Positions 33,845-43,995 of a DNA stretch of 64,000 bases are shown piece by piece (position 1 is the stretch's first letter; the number at the start of each line of letters is the position of its first letter). Source of the DNA: Paucibacter sp. Y2R2-4 (GTDB lineage Bacteria; Pseudomonadota; Gammaproteobacteria; Burkholderiales; Burkholderiaceae_C); the NCBI RefSeq assembly GCF_025717535.1, contig NZ_JAJIRO010000004.1, positions 558,001 through 622,000 on the forward strand, given 5' to 3'. The translations under genes and the position numbers were made by a program. The notes under the pieces are model-generated. The model did not search any database. It worked only from the letters and a program-made list of their open reading frames with translations, and was not told the origin of the DNA.

Positions 33845-36112
33845 ATGTCCAAGAAGTTCTCTCCCCTCGCTCATCCGCGCCCCATGGTGCGCCCCACCCA
33901 ATTGGCAGCCGGTGTCGCACTGGCCTTGACGCTGTGGCCGTTGGCGCAAGCGCAAGACAAACCGGCGGAAAAGGCCGAGAAGAGCCAGCTCGAAACCGTG
34001 GTGATCACCGCCGAGCGCCGCGCCGAGAACATCAAGGACGTGCCGATTGCCGTCTCCACCCTCAAGGGCGAGAAGCTCGATGTGCTGGCCTCGGGCGGGC
34101 AAGACGTGCGCTTTCTGTCGGGCCGCGTGCCCAGTCTGAACATCGAATCGTCCTTCGGCCGCGCCTACCCGCGCTTCTACATCCGTGGCTACGGCAATAC
34201 CGACTTCCGCCTGAATGCCTCGCAGCCCGTCTCGGTGCTGTTTGACGATGTGGTGCAAGAGAACCCGATCCTGAAGGGCTTCCCGGTCTTCGACCAGCGC
34301 AATGTGGAAGTGCTGGCCGGCCCGCAAGGCACCCTGTTCGGCCGCAACACGCCGGCCGGCGTGGTCAAGTTTGAATCGGTGCGCCCGAGCAAAAAGCAAG
34401 ACGCCTACGTCAGCGCCAGCTATGGCAGCTACGGCAGCTACAGCCTGGAAGGTGCGGCCAACCTGCCCTTGGCCGGCGACTGGTCGGCCCGCATCTCGGC
34501 GCAAACCCAGCACCGCGATGACTGGGTCAAGAACACCAACCCCAAGGGCCCGACCCAAGAGACCGAAGGCTATCGCGACAGCGCCGTGCGCCTGCAAGCC
34601 CTGTACGAGCCCAGCAAGACCTTCAGCGCCTTGTTCAATCTGCACCACCGCGATCTGGACGGCAGCCCGCGCCTGTTCCGCGCCAGCATCATCAAGCCCG
34701 GCAGCAATGACTTGATCGACGGCTTTGACCCCGCCAAGGTTTCGCTGGACGGTCTCAACAAGCAAACGCTGACCCAGACCGGCGGCTCGATGAAGCTGAA
34801 ATGGGCGCTGCCCGAGTTCACCGTCCACTCCATCACCGGCTACGAGACGGTCAAGCCTTTCAGCCGTGGCGATATCGACGGCGGCTCGGTCTACAAATTC
34901 CCGCAAGGCCCGGGTGAAGCCAACTTCCCGGTGGAAACCTCGGATGCCTTGGACGGCCACCGTCAACTGTCCCAAGAGCTGCGTCTGGAGTCCAACGCCA
35001 GCGGCCCACTGCGCTGGCAAGCCGGCGTTTACCTCTTCGATGAGCGCTACACCGCCGTGGCCCAAGACTACATTGGCCCACTGACCACCAGCACCCGCCA
35101 GACCAACAAGGCCTGGGCGACCTTTGGCTCGATCAATTACGACCTGAGCGCCGACTTCAAGCTGCGCGCCGGCCTGCGCTACACCAAGGACAAGAAAGAG
35201 CTGTCCACCAGCACCACCGACCCCACGCGCATTCAGGCAGGCAATGGTCTGAGCCTGAACACTGATGATGCGAAGTGGAACTGGGACGCCTCGGCCACTT
35301 ACGCGCTGAACAAAGACAGCAATGTCTACGCCCGCGTGGCCACCGGCTTCCGGGCTTCGTCGATCCAGCCTGCCGCAGAGTTCAATCCGCAGTCCTTCGC
35401 AGGGCCTGAAGATGTGATCTCCTACGAGTTGGGCCTGAAGTCGGACCTGTGGGACCGTCGCGCTCGCCTGTCGGCCGCCTTGTTCAACTACGAGGTGAAG
35501 AACCAGCAGTTCACCGCCGTCGGCGGCGGCAACAACGCCAACCGCCTGATCAATGCCAAGAAGGTGGGCGGCCAAGGCGTGGAGTTCAATCTGGAACTGC
35601 TGCCGGTGGACAACCTGCTGCTGACCGTGGGCGGCAGCTACAACGACACCAAGATCAAGCACAGCGGCTTGCAAGTCGAGGCTTGCGGCGCCCCTTGCAC
35701 CTTGCGTGATCCGATCACCGTGCCCAAGAACCCAGCCGCCTTCAAGTTCTCTGACACGGTCTTGATCGACGGCAACTCGCTGGCGCAAGCGCCGAAGTGG
35801 ATCGGCAACTTCACCGCCCGTTACGCCATCCCCACCCCGGCCGGCAATGAGTTCTACATCTACACCGACTGGGCCTACCGCAGCAGCGTGAGCTTCTTCC
35901 TGTATGACTCGGTCGAGTTCACCGGCAAGCCGCTGACCGAAGGCGGCCTGCGCCTGGGTTACATCTGGGACAACGGCAAGTACGAAGTCGCCGCCTATGG
36001 CCGCAACATCACCAACCAGATCCGCGTGACGGGTGCTATCGACTTCAACAACCTGACCGGCTTCATCAACGACCCCCGCACCTACGGCGTGCAGTTCAAG
36101 GCCATCTTCTAA
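33845..36112 (+). CDS. TonB-dependent outer-membrane receptor
   Basis: A 755-residue protein with a signal peptide (LAAGVALALTLWPLAQAQD, cleavage near residue 37). A TonB-box-like segment ETVVITAERR is followed by the plug domain (DVPIAVSTLKGEKLDVLA ... RVPSLNIESSFGRAYPRFYIRGYGNTDFRLNASQPVSVLFDDVV, EVLAGPQGTLFGRNTPAGVVKF) and a 22-strand barrel ending with Phe (VQFKAIF), as expected for BAM recognition. This is the siderophore/polyol/carbohydrate receptor family; the substrate is not determined. No TonB-signal N-domain for sigma-factor control is present. The gene stands alone and is followed by an intrinsic terminator. Confidence 0.93.
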   Translation: MSKKFSPLAHPRPMVRPTQLAAGVALALTLWPLAQAQDKPAEKAEKSQLETVVITAERRAENIKDVPIAVSTLKGEKLDVLASGGQDVRFLSGRVPSLNIESSFGRAYPRFYIRGYGNTDFRLNASQPVSVLFDDVVQENPILKGFPVFDQRNVEVLAGPQGTLFGRNTPAGVVKFESVRPSKKQDAYVSASYGSYGSYSLEGAANLPLAGDWSARISAQTQHRDDWVKNTNPKGPTQETEGYRDSAVRLQALYEPSKTFSALFNLHHRDLDGSPRLFRASIIKPGSNDLIDGFDPAKVSLDGLNKQTLTQTGGSMKLKWALPEFTVHSITGYETVKPFSRGDIDGGSVYKFPQGPGEANFPVETSDALDGHRQLSQELRLESNASGPLRWQAGVYLFDERYTAVAQDYIGPLTTSTRQTNKAWATFGSINYDLSADFKLRAGLRYTKDKKELSTSTTDPTRIQAGNGLSLNTDDAKWNWDASATYALNKDSNVYARVATGFRASSIQPAAEFNPQSFAGPEDVISYELGLKSDLWDRRARLSAALFNYEVKNQQFTAVGGGNNANRLINAKKVGGQGVEFNLELLPVDNLLLTVGGSYNDTKIKHSGLQVEACGAPCTLRDPITVPKNPAAFKFSDTVLIDGNSLAQAPKWIGNFTARYAIPTPAGNEFYIYTDWAYRSSVSFFLYDSVEFTGKPLTEGGLRLGYIWDNGKYEVAAYGRNITNQIRVTGAIDFNNLTGFINDPRTYGVQFKAIF

Positions 36113-36135
36113 GCATCACCCAGGTCCAAGGGGAC

Positions 36136-36157
36136 GGATTCAAGCCCGCTTGAATCC
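36136..36157 (+). repeat. Perfect 9-bp hairpin after the receptor gene
   Basis: GGATTCAAG (36136-36144) pairs with CTTGAATCC (36149-36157) around CCCG. It sits between the receptor stop and the terminator and may protect the mRNA 3' end. Confidence 0.5.
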
Positions 36158-36173
36158 CCTCGAATTGCCCTGC

Positions 36174-36208
36174 AAGCCCGGTCTTTCAAGGAAGATCGGG
36201 CTTTTTTT
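36174..36208 (+). terminator. Rho-independent terminator after the TonB receptor
   Basis: AAGCCCG (36174-36180) pairs with CGGGCTT (36197-36203), extended by inner TCTT/AAGA pairing, and is followed by a run of seven T. This is a standard intrinsic terminator, 62 nt after the receptor stop codon. Confidence 0.85.
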
Positions 36209-36248
36209 GGCCCCTACAATGGCTTGACAACTTGCTGCCCTAACGCCC

Positions 36249-36926
36249 ATGACCACGACTCAAGCTCCCGATCTTTTGGCCCAAGAATTCGTTGCCTTCG
36301 CGGTAGAAGCCGGCGTCTTGCGCTTCGGCGAGTTCAAGACCAAGGCCGGACGCCTGAGCCCCTATTTCTTCAATGCCGGCCTGTTTGACGACGGCGCCAA
36401 GCTGGGCCGGCTGGCGCAGTTCTACGCGCAGCGCCTGGTCGCCTCCGGCCTGCAGTTCGACATGATTTTTGGCCCCGCATACAAGGGCATCACCCTGGCG
36501 GCGGCGCTCTCCATCGAGCTGGCGCGCCTGGGTCACAACAAGCCCTTTGCCTACAACCGCAAGGAAGCCAAGGACCACGGCGAAGGCGGCACCCTGGTCG
36601 GTGCACCGGTGCAAGGGCGTGTGCTGATCATTGATGACGTGATCTCCGCCGGTACTTCGGTGCGCGAATCAATTGCGCTGATCAAGGCCGCCGGCGCCAC
36701 GCCTTGCGGTGTCAGCATTGCGCTGGACCGGCAAGAAAAGGCCGTGGAGAACGGCGTTGAGAGCGCCAAGTCAGCGGTGCAATACGTCACTGAGCAATTG
36801 CAAATGCCGGTGGTCGCGATTGCTGGCCTGGCCGATCTGCTGGCCTATCTGCACAGCACCAGCAACCCGGCGGTGACCGCCTATGCCGGCGCGGTGCAAG
36901 CCTACCGAGATCGCTACGGGGTTTGA
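36249..36926 (+). CDS. pyrE: Orotate phosphoribosyltransferase
   Basis: A 225-residue cytosolic enzyme of pyrimidine biosynthesis that converts orotate and PRPP to OMP. FIRFGEF-like N-terminal (VLRFGEFKTKAGRLSPYFFNAGLF), the catalytic loop with Lys (NRKEAKDHGEGG) and the PRPP motif VLIIDDVISAGTSVRE mark the family. The ATG at 36249 follows a terminator-containing gap. The downstream DUF4124-like gene begins 26 nt after its stop and may be co-transcribed. Confidence 0.95.
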   Translation: MTTTQAPDLLAQEFVAFAVEAGVLRFGEFKTKAGRLSPYFFNAGLFDDGAKLGRLAQFYAQRLVASGLQFDMIFGPAYKGITLAAALSIELARLGHNKPFAYNRKEAKDHGEGGTLVGAPVQGRVLIIDDVISAGTSVRESIALIKAAGATPCGVSIALDRQEKAVENGVESAKSAVQYVTEQLQMPVVAIAGLADLLAYLHSTSNPAVTAYAGAVQAYRDRYGV

Positions 36927-36952
36927 GTCCTCAACTCATCATCGCTCAGGAC

Positions 36953-37654
36953 ATGCGCCCTTTGATTCCTCAATCATGCCTGCTGCTCTTGTCGGCAGGC
37001 CTGCTTGTCGGCGGCGAAGCCCAGGCGCAAGCGCCGGGTACGGCCAAATCAGGCGCGGGCATTTACACCTGCACCACGCCAGAAGGCCGCCGCCTGACTT
37101 CGGACCGACCCATCGTCGAATGCAGCGCCCGTGAGCAGCGCATCTTGAACGCTGACGGTTCGCTGCGCGCGATCCTGCCGCCCTTCTTGTCTCCGGAAGA
37201 ACGTGCCGCGCAAGAAGCACGCGACCGCAAGCAAGCCGCCGAAATCGCCGCCCGCAATGACGCGATCCGCCGCGACCGCAATCTGATGATGCGTTACCCG
37301 ACCGAGGCGAAGCATCAGCAAGCCAGGGCGGAGTCGCTGGATGACGCCAACAAGGCGCGCCTGATTTCCGAGCACCGCATCAAAGACTTGGCGCTGGAGC
37401 GCAAGCCGCTGACAGACGAAGCCGAGTTCTACAAAGGCAAGCCGCTGCCGGCCAAACTGAAGCAGCAACTCGACGCCAACGATGCCGCCGTGGGCGCGCA
37501 GCGCGAGCTGATCGAGAACCAAAAAGCCGAGCTGGTACGCATCAACGGCCGCTACGACTTGGAGTTAGCTCGCCTCAAACGCCTCTGGGCCGGCGCAGCG
37601 CCGGGCAGCTTAGGGGCAGCGCCGGCGGATGCGGCTGCATCCGCCTCGCGCTAA
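36953..37654 (+). CDS. DUF4124-like exported protein with coiled-coil C-terminus
   Basis: A 233-residue protein with a signal peptide (PQSCLLLLSAGLLVGGEAQAQ, cleavage near residue 24). The DUF4124-type segment GIYTCTTPEGRRLTSDRPIVECSAREQRIL contains a paired Cys (YTCTT ... VEC). The rest is charged and alpha-helical (AAQEARDRKQAAEIAARNDAIRRDRNLMMRYP ... LKRLW) and the C-terminus is an Ala/Ser tail. The frame is open back to a TTG at 36923, but the ATG at 36953 begins the signal. Function unknown. It converges on gatB. Confidence 0.75.
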   Translation: MRPLIPQSCLLLLSAGLLVGGEAQAQAPGTAKSGAGIYTCTTPEGRRLTSDRPIVECSAREQRILNADGSLRAILPPFLSPEERAAQEARDRKQAAEIAARNDAIRRDRNLMMRYPTEAKHQQARAESLDDANKARLISEHRIKDLALERKPLTDEAEFYKGKPLPAKLKQQLDANDAAVGAQRELIENQKAELVRINGRYDLELARLKRLWAGAAPGSLGAAPADAAASASR

Positions 37655-37699
37655 GTCTCAGCAAGAAGCGCCTACAGGGCGCTCCCGACTGCCCATCGA

Positions 37700-39160
37700 T
37701 CAGGCGCCGAGTTTTTTCTTCAGCAGTTCGTTCACCAGGCTTGGATTGGCCTTGCCCTTGGTGGCCTTCATGGCTTGGCCGACCAGAGCGTTGAAAGCTT
37801 TCTCTTTGCCCGAACGGAACTCCTCGACGGACTTCTGATTCGCCGCCAGCACCTCATCGAGGATGGCCTCGATGGCGCCGGTGTCGCTGACTTGCTTCAG
37901 GCCCTTGGCTTCGATGACGGCATCGACGTCCGATCCCTCAGCGCTCCACAAGGCCTCAAACACCTGCTTGGCGGCATTGTTGGAAATGGTGCCGTCCTGA
38001 ATGCGCTGGATCAAGCGGCCCAGCAAATCAGGGCTGACCGGGCTGGCCTCAATGCTGCGCTCTTCGCTGTTCAAGCGGCGTGACACCTCACCCATCAACC
38101 AATTCGCCACCAGCTTGGGCGCGCCGCAGACGGCCTTGGCCGCCTCGTAGAAGCGCGCCGTCGCCAGGCTTTGCGTCATGATGGCCGCGTCATAAGCGGT
38201 CAAGCCATCGTGCTGCTCAAAGCGCGCGGCCATCACCGAGGGCAGCTCCGGCATCTCGCCGCGAACCCGCTCGATCCAGTCGTTAGCGATCACCAGCGGC
38301 GGCAGATCCGGATCGGGGAAGTAGCGGTAATCCGCCGAATCTTCCTTGCTGCGCATCGCGCGGGTTTCGCCAGTGTCGGGGTTGAAAAGCACGGTCGCTT
38401 GTTGGATCTTGCGGCCGTCTTCGATCTCGTCGATCTGCCAGTTCACCTCAAAGTCCACCGCCTGCAGCAGATTGCGGAAGCTGTTCAGGTTCTTGATCTC
38501 GCGGCGTGTGCCGTACGGTTCGCCCGGCTTGCGCACCGACACGTTCACATCGCAACGGAAAGAGCCTTCTTGCATATTGCCGTCGCAAATGCCCAGCCAC
38601 ATCACCAGCGCATGCAGGGTCTTGGCGTATTCGCAGGCCTCGGCGCCGGAGCGCATATCGGGCTCGCTCACGATCTCCAACAGCGGTGTACCGGCGCGAT
38701 TCAAGTCGATGCCGCTTTGGCCGTGATAGTCCTCATGCAGGCTCTTGCCCGCGTCTTCCTCCAGGTGAGCACGGGTCAGTTGCACGACCTTTTTCTCGTC
38801 ACCCACGAAGAACTCAACCTTGCCGCCCTGCACCACCGGGATCTCGAACTGGCTGATCTGGTAGCCCTTGGGCAGGTCGGGGTAGAAGTAGTTCTTGCGC
38901 GCAAAGATGGACAGCGGCGCCACCTTGGCGCCAACTGCCAGACCAAAGCGAATGGCCCGTTCGACCGCGCCACGGTTCAGCACCGGCAGGGTGCCCGGCA
39001 GGGCCAGGTCCACGGCCGAAGCCTGGGTATTGGGTTCGGCGCCAAAGGCGGTTGAAGAGCCGCTGAAGATCTTGGAGACGGTGGAGAGTTGGACGTGGTT
39101 CTCCAGGCCGATCACGACCTCATAGCCACGGATCAATTTGTTCGTGCTGCTGCTCTTCAT
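37700..39160 (-). CDS. gatB: Aspartyl/glutamyl-tRNA amidotransferase subunit B
   Basis: A 486-residue subunit of the GatCAB transamidosome. [11 protein letters not shown] (N-terminal; the usual form is VVIGLEVHVQL), [35 protein letters not shown] and [18 protein letters not shown] are diagnostic; the C-terminal YqeY-like helical domain ends at LKKKLGA. It phosphorylates Glu/Asp-tRNA and receives ammonia from GatA to make Gln-tRNA or Asn-tRNA. One nucleotide separates it from gatA. An in-frame extension upstream is discarded because the ATG at 39158-39160 matches the family start. Confidence 0.95.
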   Translation of the reverse strand: MKSSSTNKLIRGYEVVIGLENHVQLSTVSKIFSGSSTAFGAEPNTQASAVDLALPGTLPVLNRGAVERAIRFGLAVGAKVAPLSIFARKNYFYPDLPKGYQISQFEIPVVQGGKVEFFVGDEKKVVQLTRAHLEEDAGKSLHEDYHGQSGIDLNRAGTPLLEIVSEPDMRSGAEACEYAKTLHALVMWLGICDGNMQEGSFRCDVNVSVRKPGEPYGTRREIKNLNSFRNLLQAVDFEVNWQIDEIEDGRKIQQATVLFNPDTGETRAMRSKEDSADYRYFPDPDLPPLVIANDWIERVRGEMPELPSVMAARFEQHDGLTAYDAAIMTQSLATARFYEAAKAVCGAPKLVANWLMGEVSRRLNSEERSIEASPVSPDLLGRLIQRIQDGTISNNAAKQVFEALWSAEGSDVDAVIEAKGLKQVSDTGAIEAILDEVLAANQKSVEEFRSGKEKAFNALVGQAMKATKGKANPSLVNELLKKKLGA

Positions 39161-39161
39161 T

Positions 39162-40673
39162 TCAGAATCCTGCCGGGGCTGCGCGGTGCCAATCGGTCGC
39201 TTGTTGCAAAGCGTGTGCGGCATGCAAAAGCTGCCCTTCCTTGAAATAGTTGCCCAGCAACTGCAAGCCCACCGGCATGCCGCCCTCGCCCAGGCCCACC
39301 GGCACGCTCATGCCGGGCAGGCCGGCCAGCGAGCCGGGCAGGGTGAAGATGTCGGCCAGATAAGCCTTGACCGGGTCGTCCTTGCCTTCGCCATGCTTCC
39401 AAGCCACGGTGGGCGCCACTGGACCGGCGATCAGGTCGCACAACTGAAAAGCCTGCTGGAAGTCGTCGGCAATCATGCGGCGCAGCTTTTGCGCCTGCAG
39501 GTAGTAGGCGTCGTAATAACCGTGAGACAAGACGTAGCTGCCGATCATGATGCGGCGCTTGACCTCAGGCCCGAAGCCTTCGGCGCGGGTCTTTTTGTAC
39601 ATGTCCAGCAGGTCGTCAAACTTGGCGGCACGGTGACCGAACTTGACACCGTCAAAGCGGCTCAGGTTCGAGCTGGCTTCGGCCGGGGCGATGATGTAGT
39701 AGACCGGGATGGCCAACTCGGTGCGGGGCAGGCTCACGTCCACCAAAGTGGCGCCGAGTTTTTCCAACTCGGCCAGGCCGGCGCGCACGGCGCCGTTCAC
39801 ATCGGCTGCCAAGGCCGCCGGGAAAAATTCGCGCGGCAGGCCGATGCGCAGGCCCTTCAGCGGTTGAGCTGCGGTGGCGCCTTCTCGGGCGGCCAGCATC
39901 TGGGCATGGAAGTCTTGCGGCGGCTGCTGCACGCTGGTGGCGTCGCGCTCGTCAAAGCCGCTCATGGCCGAGAGCAGCAGGGCACAGTCTTCAGCCGAGC
40001 GCGCCATCGGGCCGGCCTGGTCCAAGCTGGAAGCGAAGGCAATCATGCCGTAGCGGCTGCACACGCCATAAGTCGGCTTGATACCGGTGATGCCGGTGAA
40101 GCTGGCGGGTTGGCGGATCGAGCCGCCGGTGTCGGTGCCTGTAGACCCCGGCACCAAGCGGGCAGCCACCACAGCGGCCGAGCCGCCCGAGGAGCCGCCG
40201 GGCACGCGGGCCGTATCCCAGGGGTTGGCCACCGGCTTGTAGGCCGAGTTCTCATTCGCCGAACCCATGGCGAACTCGTCGCAGTTGAGCTTGCCCAGAG
40301 ACACGGTGCCGGCCTCGAACAAACGCGCGATCACCGTGGCGTCAAAGGGGCTGCGGTAGCCGGCCAAGATCTTGGAGCCGGCCGTGGTGGGCATGTCCTT
40401 GGTGACAAAGATGTCCTTGTGCGCCAGCGGCACGCCCAGCAGGGGGCTGCTGTCACCGGCGGCGCGGCGCGCATCGGCCGCAGCGGCGGCGGCCAGCGAG
40501 GCGGCGGGGTCGGTGTGCAAAAAGCCACCCAAGGCTTCATGCTGGGTAACACGTGCAAGCAGATGTTGCGTCAACTCGGTGCTGGACACCTGCTTGGCCG
40601 CCAGCGCGCGGCTCAAATCGGCCACGCCCAGATCGTGCAGGGCGGCCTTGTTTGTACTTGTCGTTGTTGTCAT
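39162..40673 (-). CDS. gatA: Aspartyl/glutamyl-tRNA amidotransferase subunit A
   Basis: A 503-residue amidase-signature enzyme. The catalytic Lys86 is in LAHKDIF, cis-Ser161 in PGGSSGGSA and nucleophile Ser185 in GTDTGGSIR, with the 24-residue spacing of GatA. It hydrolyses Gln to supply ammonia to GatB. The start is the ATG at 40671-40673, which overlaps the stop of gatC by one base. Confidence 0.95.
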   Translation of the reverse strand: MTTTTSTNKAALHDLGVADLSRALAAKQVSSTELTQHLLARVTQHEALGGFLHTDPAASLAAAAAADARRAAGDSSPLLGVPLAHKDIFVTKDMPTTAGSKILAGYRSPFDATVIARLFEAGTVSLGKLNCDEFAMGSANENSAYKPVANPWDTARVPGGSSGGSAAVVAARLVPGSTGTDTGGSIRQPASFTGITGIKPTYGVCSRYGMIAFASSLDQAGPMARSAEDCALLLSAMSGFDERDATSVQQPPQDFHAQMLAAREGATAAQPLKGLRIGLPREFFPAALAADVNGAVRAGLAELEKLGATLVDVSLPRTELAIPVYYIIAPAEASSNLSRFDGVKFGHRAAKFDDLLDMYKKTRAEGFGPEVKRRIMIGSYVLSHGYYDAYYLQAQKLRRMIADDFQQAFQLCDLIAGPVAPTVAWKHGEGKDDPVKAYLADIFTLPGSLAGLPGMSVPVGLGEGGMPVGLQLLGNYFKEGQLLHAAHALQQATDWHRAAPAGF

Positions 40674-40972
40674 TATTCGATCACCTTGGGCACCAGGAAC
40701 AGGCCGTCTTCTACGGCCGGCGCGCTGCGTTGGTTGAGCTCACGCTGATTGCTCTCCGTGACGGCGTCCTCACGCAGACGCAAGGCCACTTCTTGCACCG
40801 CCGACAGCGGCGTGTAGAGCGGCTCCACGCCGGAGGTGTCCACGGCGCTCATTTGCTCAACGATGGAAAAAAAACCATTCAGCTGGCCGAGCAAGGCGGC
40901 ACTTTCCGCTTCTTGCAATTCCAGCCGGGCCAGATGGGCGATTCGACTAACGTCTTGTGGGGTCAGAGCCAT
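40673..40972 (-). CDS. gatC: Aspartyl/glutamyl-tRNA amidotransferase subunit C
   Basis: A 99-residue small subunit that wraps the GatA-GatB interface ([52 protein letters not shown]). Gene order gatC-gatA-gatB is standard in betaproteobacteria. It is divergent from mreB; a possible shared promoter region is 40973-41265. Confidence 0.93.
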   Translation of the reverse strand: MALTPQDVSRIAHLARLELQEAESAALLGQLNGFFSIVEQMSAVDTSGVEPLYTPLSAVQEVALRLREDAVTESNQRELNQRSAPAVEDGLFLVPKVIE

Positions 40973-41208
40973 GGGGCAAGGTGTCCGGAGGTGGCAAAAA
41001 CAAGGGCCTCAATTAGCAGAACTGAGGGCTTGTCGGATCAAGAAATAGGGGGCTATCAGTTATTATCTATGCTTATCTCCACTGCATCGGGGCTGCGTGT
41101 CCTACAGGGCTTGTCTCTCTAGGGTCGTGCAGCCTCGTTGCATATGGTTCAACCGTCGGCTCAACCGTCGTTCCACACCCGTCCCGATCAACGCTTTATT
41201 GCGCGTAA

Positions 41209-42309
<1,101 letters not shown>

Positions 42310-42345
42310 TGACTGTGCCTACTGCGCGGGCACCAGCCGTCGTTG

Positions 42346-42405
42346 GGCGGTGCTCGCAATCCTCACGTGCCACAAGCACGCTCCGGTTGCTGCGCTCCGG
42401 CCGCC
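42346..42405. repeat. Long imperfect palindrome between mreB and mreC (REP-like)
   Basis: Paired segments, from outside in, are GGCGG (42346-42350)/CCGCC (42401-42405), GCAAT-type (42356-42361)/GGTTGC (42385-42390) and CGTG (42366-42369)/CACG (42377-42380), around a short loop. It has the look of a dispersed palindromic unit of Burkholderiales intergenic regions. No second copy was found in this window by eye. Confidence 0.45.
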
Positions 42406-42466
42406 TAGCCTAGCGCCCGCTCGCTACGGCAAGGGAGACTGGAAATTGACTCGTTTTCCATAAACC

Positions 42467-43462
42467 ATGCCTCTCGGCACCCTTGATCGCAACCCACCTC
42501 CGTTCTTTCGTCAAGGCCCTTCGGCGCTGACGAAGTTGCTGCTGTGCGCGGCGCTGGCGGTGTTTTTGATGGTGGCGGATGCGCGCTTCAAGCTGGTGGC
42601 GCCGGCGCGGGCGGCTTTGGCCTTGGCTTTGCACCCGCTGCAGCGCTTGCTGCTGACACCGGTGGACGCGATGGAAAGCCTGCAGGACTATCTGCGCGGC
42701 ACCGAGCGGGCCATTGAGGCGGAGAAGAAAGCCAGCCATCAATTGGTGCTGCAGGCCGAGCGGCTGAGCCGGGCTCAGCAGTTGCAGGCCGAGAACCAGC
42801 GCCTGCGTGAATTGCTGGATCTGCGCCCCGCGTTGCAGGTCAAATCGGTGGCCGCCGAGGTCTTGTATGAAGCCACCGACCCCTATTCACGCCGCGTGGT
42901 GATCGATCGCGGCCGCAGCCATGGCATCAAACCCGGCGCGCCGGTCATCAATGACAAAGGCGTCTTAGGTCAGGTCACCCGGGTCTACACCTTGTCGGCC
43001 GAGGTCACACTGCTGAGCGACAAGGACGCAGCCATTCCGGTCTTGAACACCCGCACCCAGCAGCGCAATGCCGCCTTTGGCAATAGCGATGGCAGCGGCA
43101 TGGAACTGCGCTTCTTGGCCGCCAATGCCGATGTCAAAGAAGGCGATTTGCTGGCCACCTCGGGCTTGGACGGCGTCTACCCACCCGGCCTGCCGGTCGC
43201 CAAGGTGACCGAAGTGGAGCGCCGCGGCGAGACCAGCTTTGCCCGCGTCAGCCTGCAGCCGGTAGCGCAGGCCGACAGCGCGCGCTATGTCTTGGTGCTG
43301 GAGCCGCTCGATCTGCATCAGGCGGCGATGGCTGAAGCGGCCGCGGTGGCCGCTGCCGAAGCCGCTTCAGCGGCCAGCGCTAAAACGCAGCGCAAGGCCG
43401 CTGCCGTAGCAGCTGCCGCCAGTGCCGCCGCTTCCAGCGGCAAGGGAGGGCACAAGCCATGA
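42467..43462 (+). CDS. mreC: Rod-shape-determining protein MreC
   Basis: A 331-residue bitopic inner-membrane protein. A single TM lies near residues 20-35 (LTKLLLCAALAVFLMVADA), followed by a coiled coil (about 70-115) and a periplasmic beta-domain (VAAEVLYEATDPYSRRVVIDRGRSHGIKPGAPVINDKGVLGQV ... GDLLATSGLDGVYPPGLPVAKV). The last about 47 residues are an Ala-rich tail with AAS-type repeats, unusual for MreC. It links MreB to PBP2. Its stop overlaps the mreD start (ATGA). Confidence 0.92.
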   Translation: MPLGTLDRNPPPFFRQGPSALTKLLLCAALAVFLMVADARFKLVAPARAALALALHPLQRLLLTPVDAMESLQDYLRGTERAIEAEKKASHQLVLQAERLSRAQQLQAENQRLRELLDLRPALQVKSVAAEVLYEATDPYSRRVVIDRGRSHGIKPGAPVINDKGVLGQVTRVYTLSAEVTLLSDKDAAIPVLNTRTQQRNAAFGNSDGSGMELRFLAANADVKEGDLLATSGLDGVYPPGLPVAKVTEVERRGETSFARVSLQPVAQADSARYVLVLEPLDLHQAAMAEAAAVAAAEAASAASAKTQRKAAAVAAAASAAASSGKGGHKP

Positions 43463-43980
43463 TCATGCCGCGCGGCGCCGGGCAGTTGCTGCTGCCGGCC
43501 AACCCCTTGTTCATCGCGCTGAGCCTGGTCTTGGCACTGATCGTCGATATGGTGCCCATGGGGCGTCTGCCGGCCATGCCGGATTTGATGGCCGTCGTGC
43601 TGGTGTTTTGGGGCGTGCATCAACCGCGCCGGGTCAGTGTGGGCTGGGCGTTTGCCTTCGGCCTGCTGGTGGATGTGCATCACGGTGCCTTGCTGGGGCA
43701 GCATGCGCTGTCCTACAGCGTGTTGAGCTACGGCGCAGTCAGCCTGCATCGCCGGCTTTTGAGCTTTGGTCTGGGCGTACAGGCTTTGCACGTCTTGCCG
43801 CTGTTTTTGGCCGCGCATGCGCTGGAGCTCTTGGTCCGCATGAGCGTGGGCGGCATGTGGCCGGGTTGGAGCATGGCCCTGGCTCCGGCCTTTGAGGCCT
43901 TGCTGTGGCCGCTGGTGACGGTGCTCTTGCTGGCGCCGCAACGGCGCGCGCCGGACCGCGACGCCAATCGGCCGCTTTAA
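43459..43980 (+). CDS. mreD: Rod-shape-determining membrane protein MreD
   Basis: A 173-residue polytopic membrane protein of about five TMs (PLFIALSLVLALIVDMV, AVVLVFWGVH, GWAFAFGLLVDVHHGALLGQHALSYSVLSYGAVSLH, VLPLFLAAHALELLV, EALLWPLVTVLLLAP). GLLVDVHHGALLGQHAL is the MreD signature. It is part of the elongasome; the exact role is unsettled. Confidence 0.9.
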   Translation: MIMPRGAGQLLLPANPLFIALSLVLALIVDMVPMGRLPAMPDLMAVVLVFWGVHQPRRVSVGWAFAFGLLVDVHHGALLGQHALSYSVLSYGAVSLHRRLLSFGLGVQALHVLPLFLAAHALELLVRMSVGGMWPGWSMALAPAFEALLWPLVTVLLLAPQRRAPDRDANRPL

Positions 43981-43995
43981 GTCGCTCGCCGCCGC

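Noticed and set aside
33782-35788. A 668-codon open frame antisense to the TonB receptor
   Set aside because: It is the reverse of a well-supported receptor; composition is shadow-like and there is no start signal.
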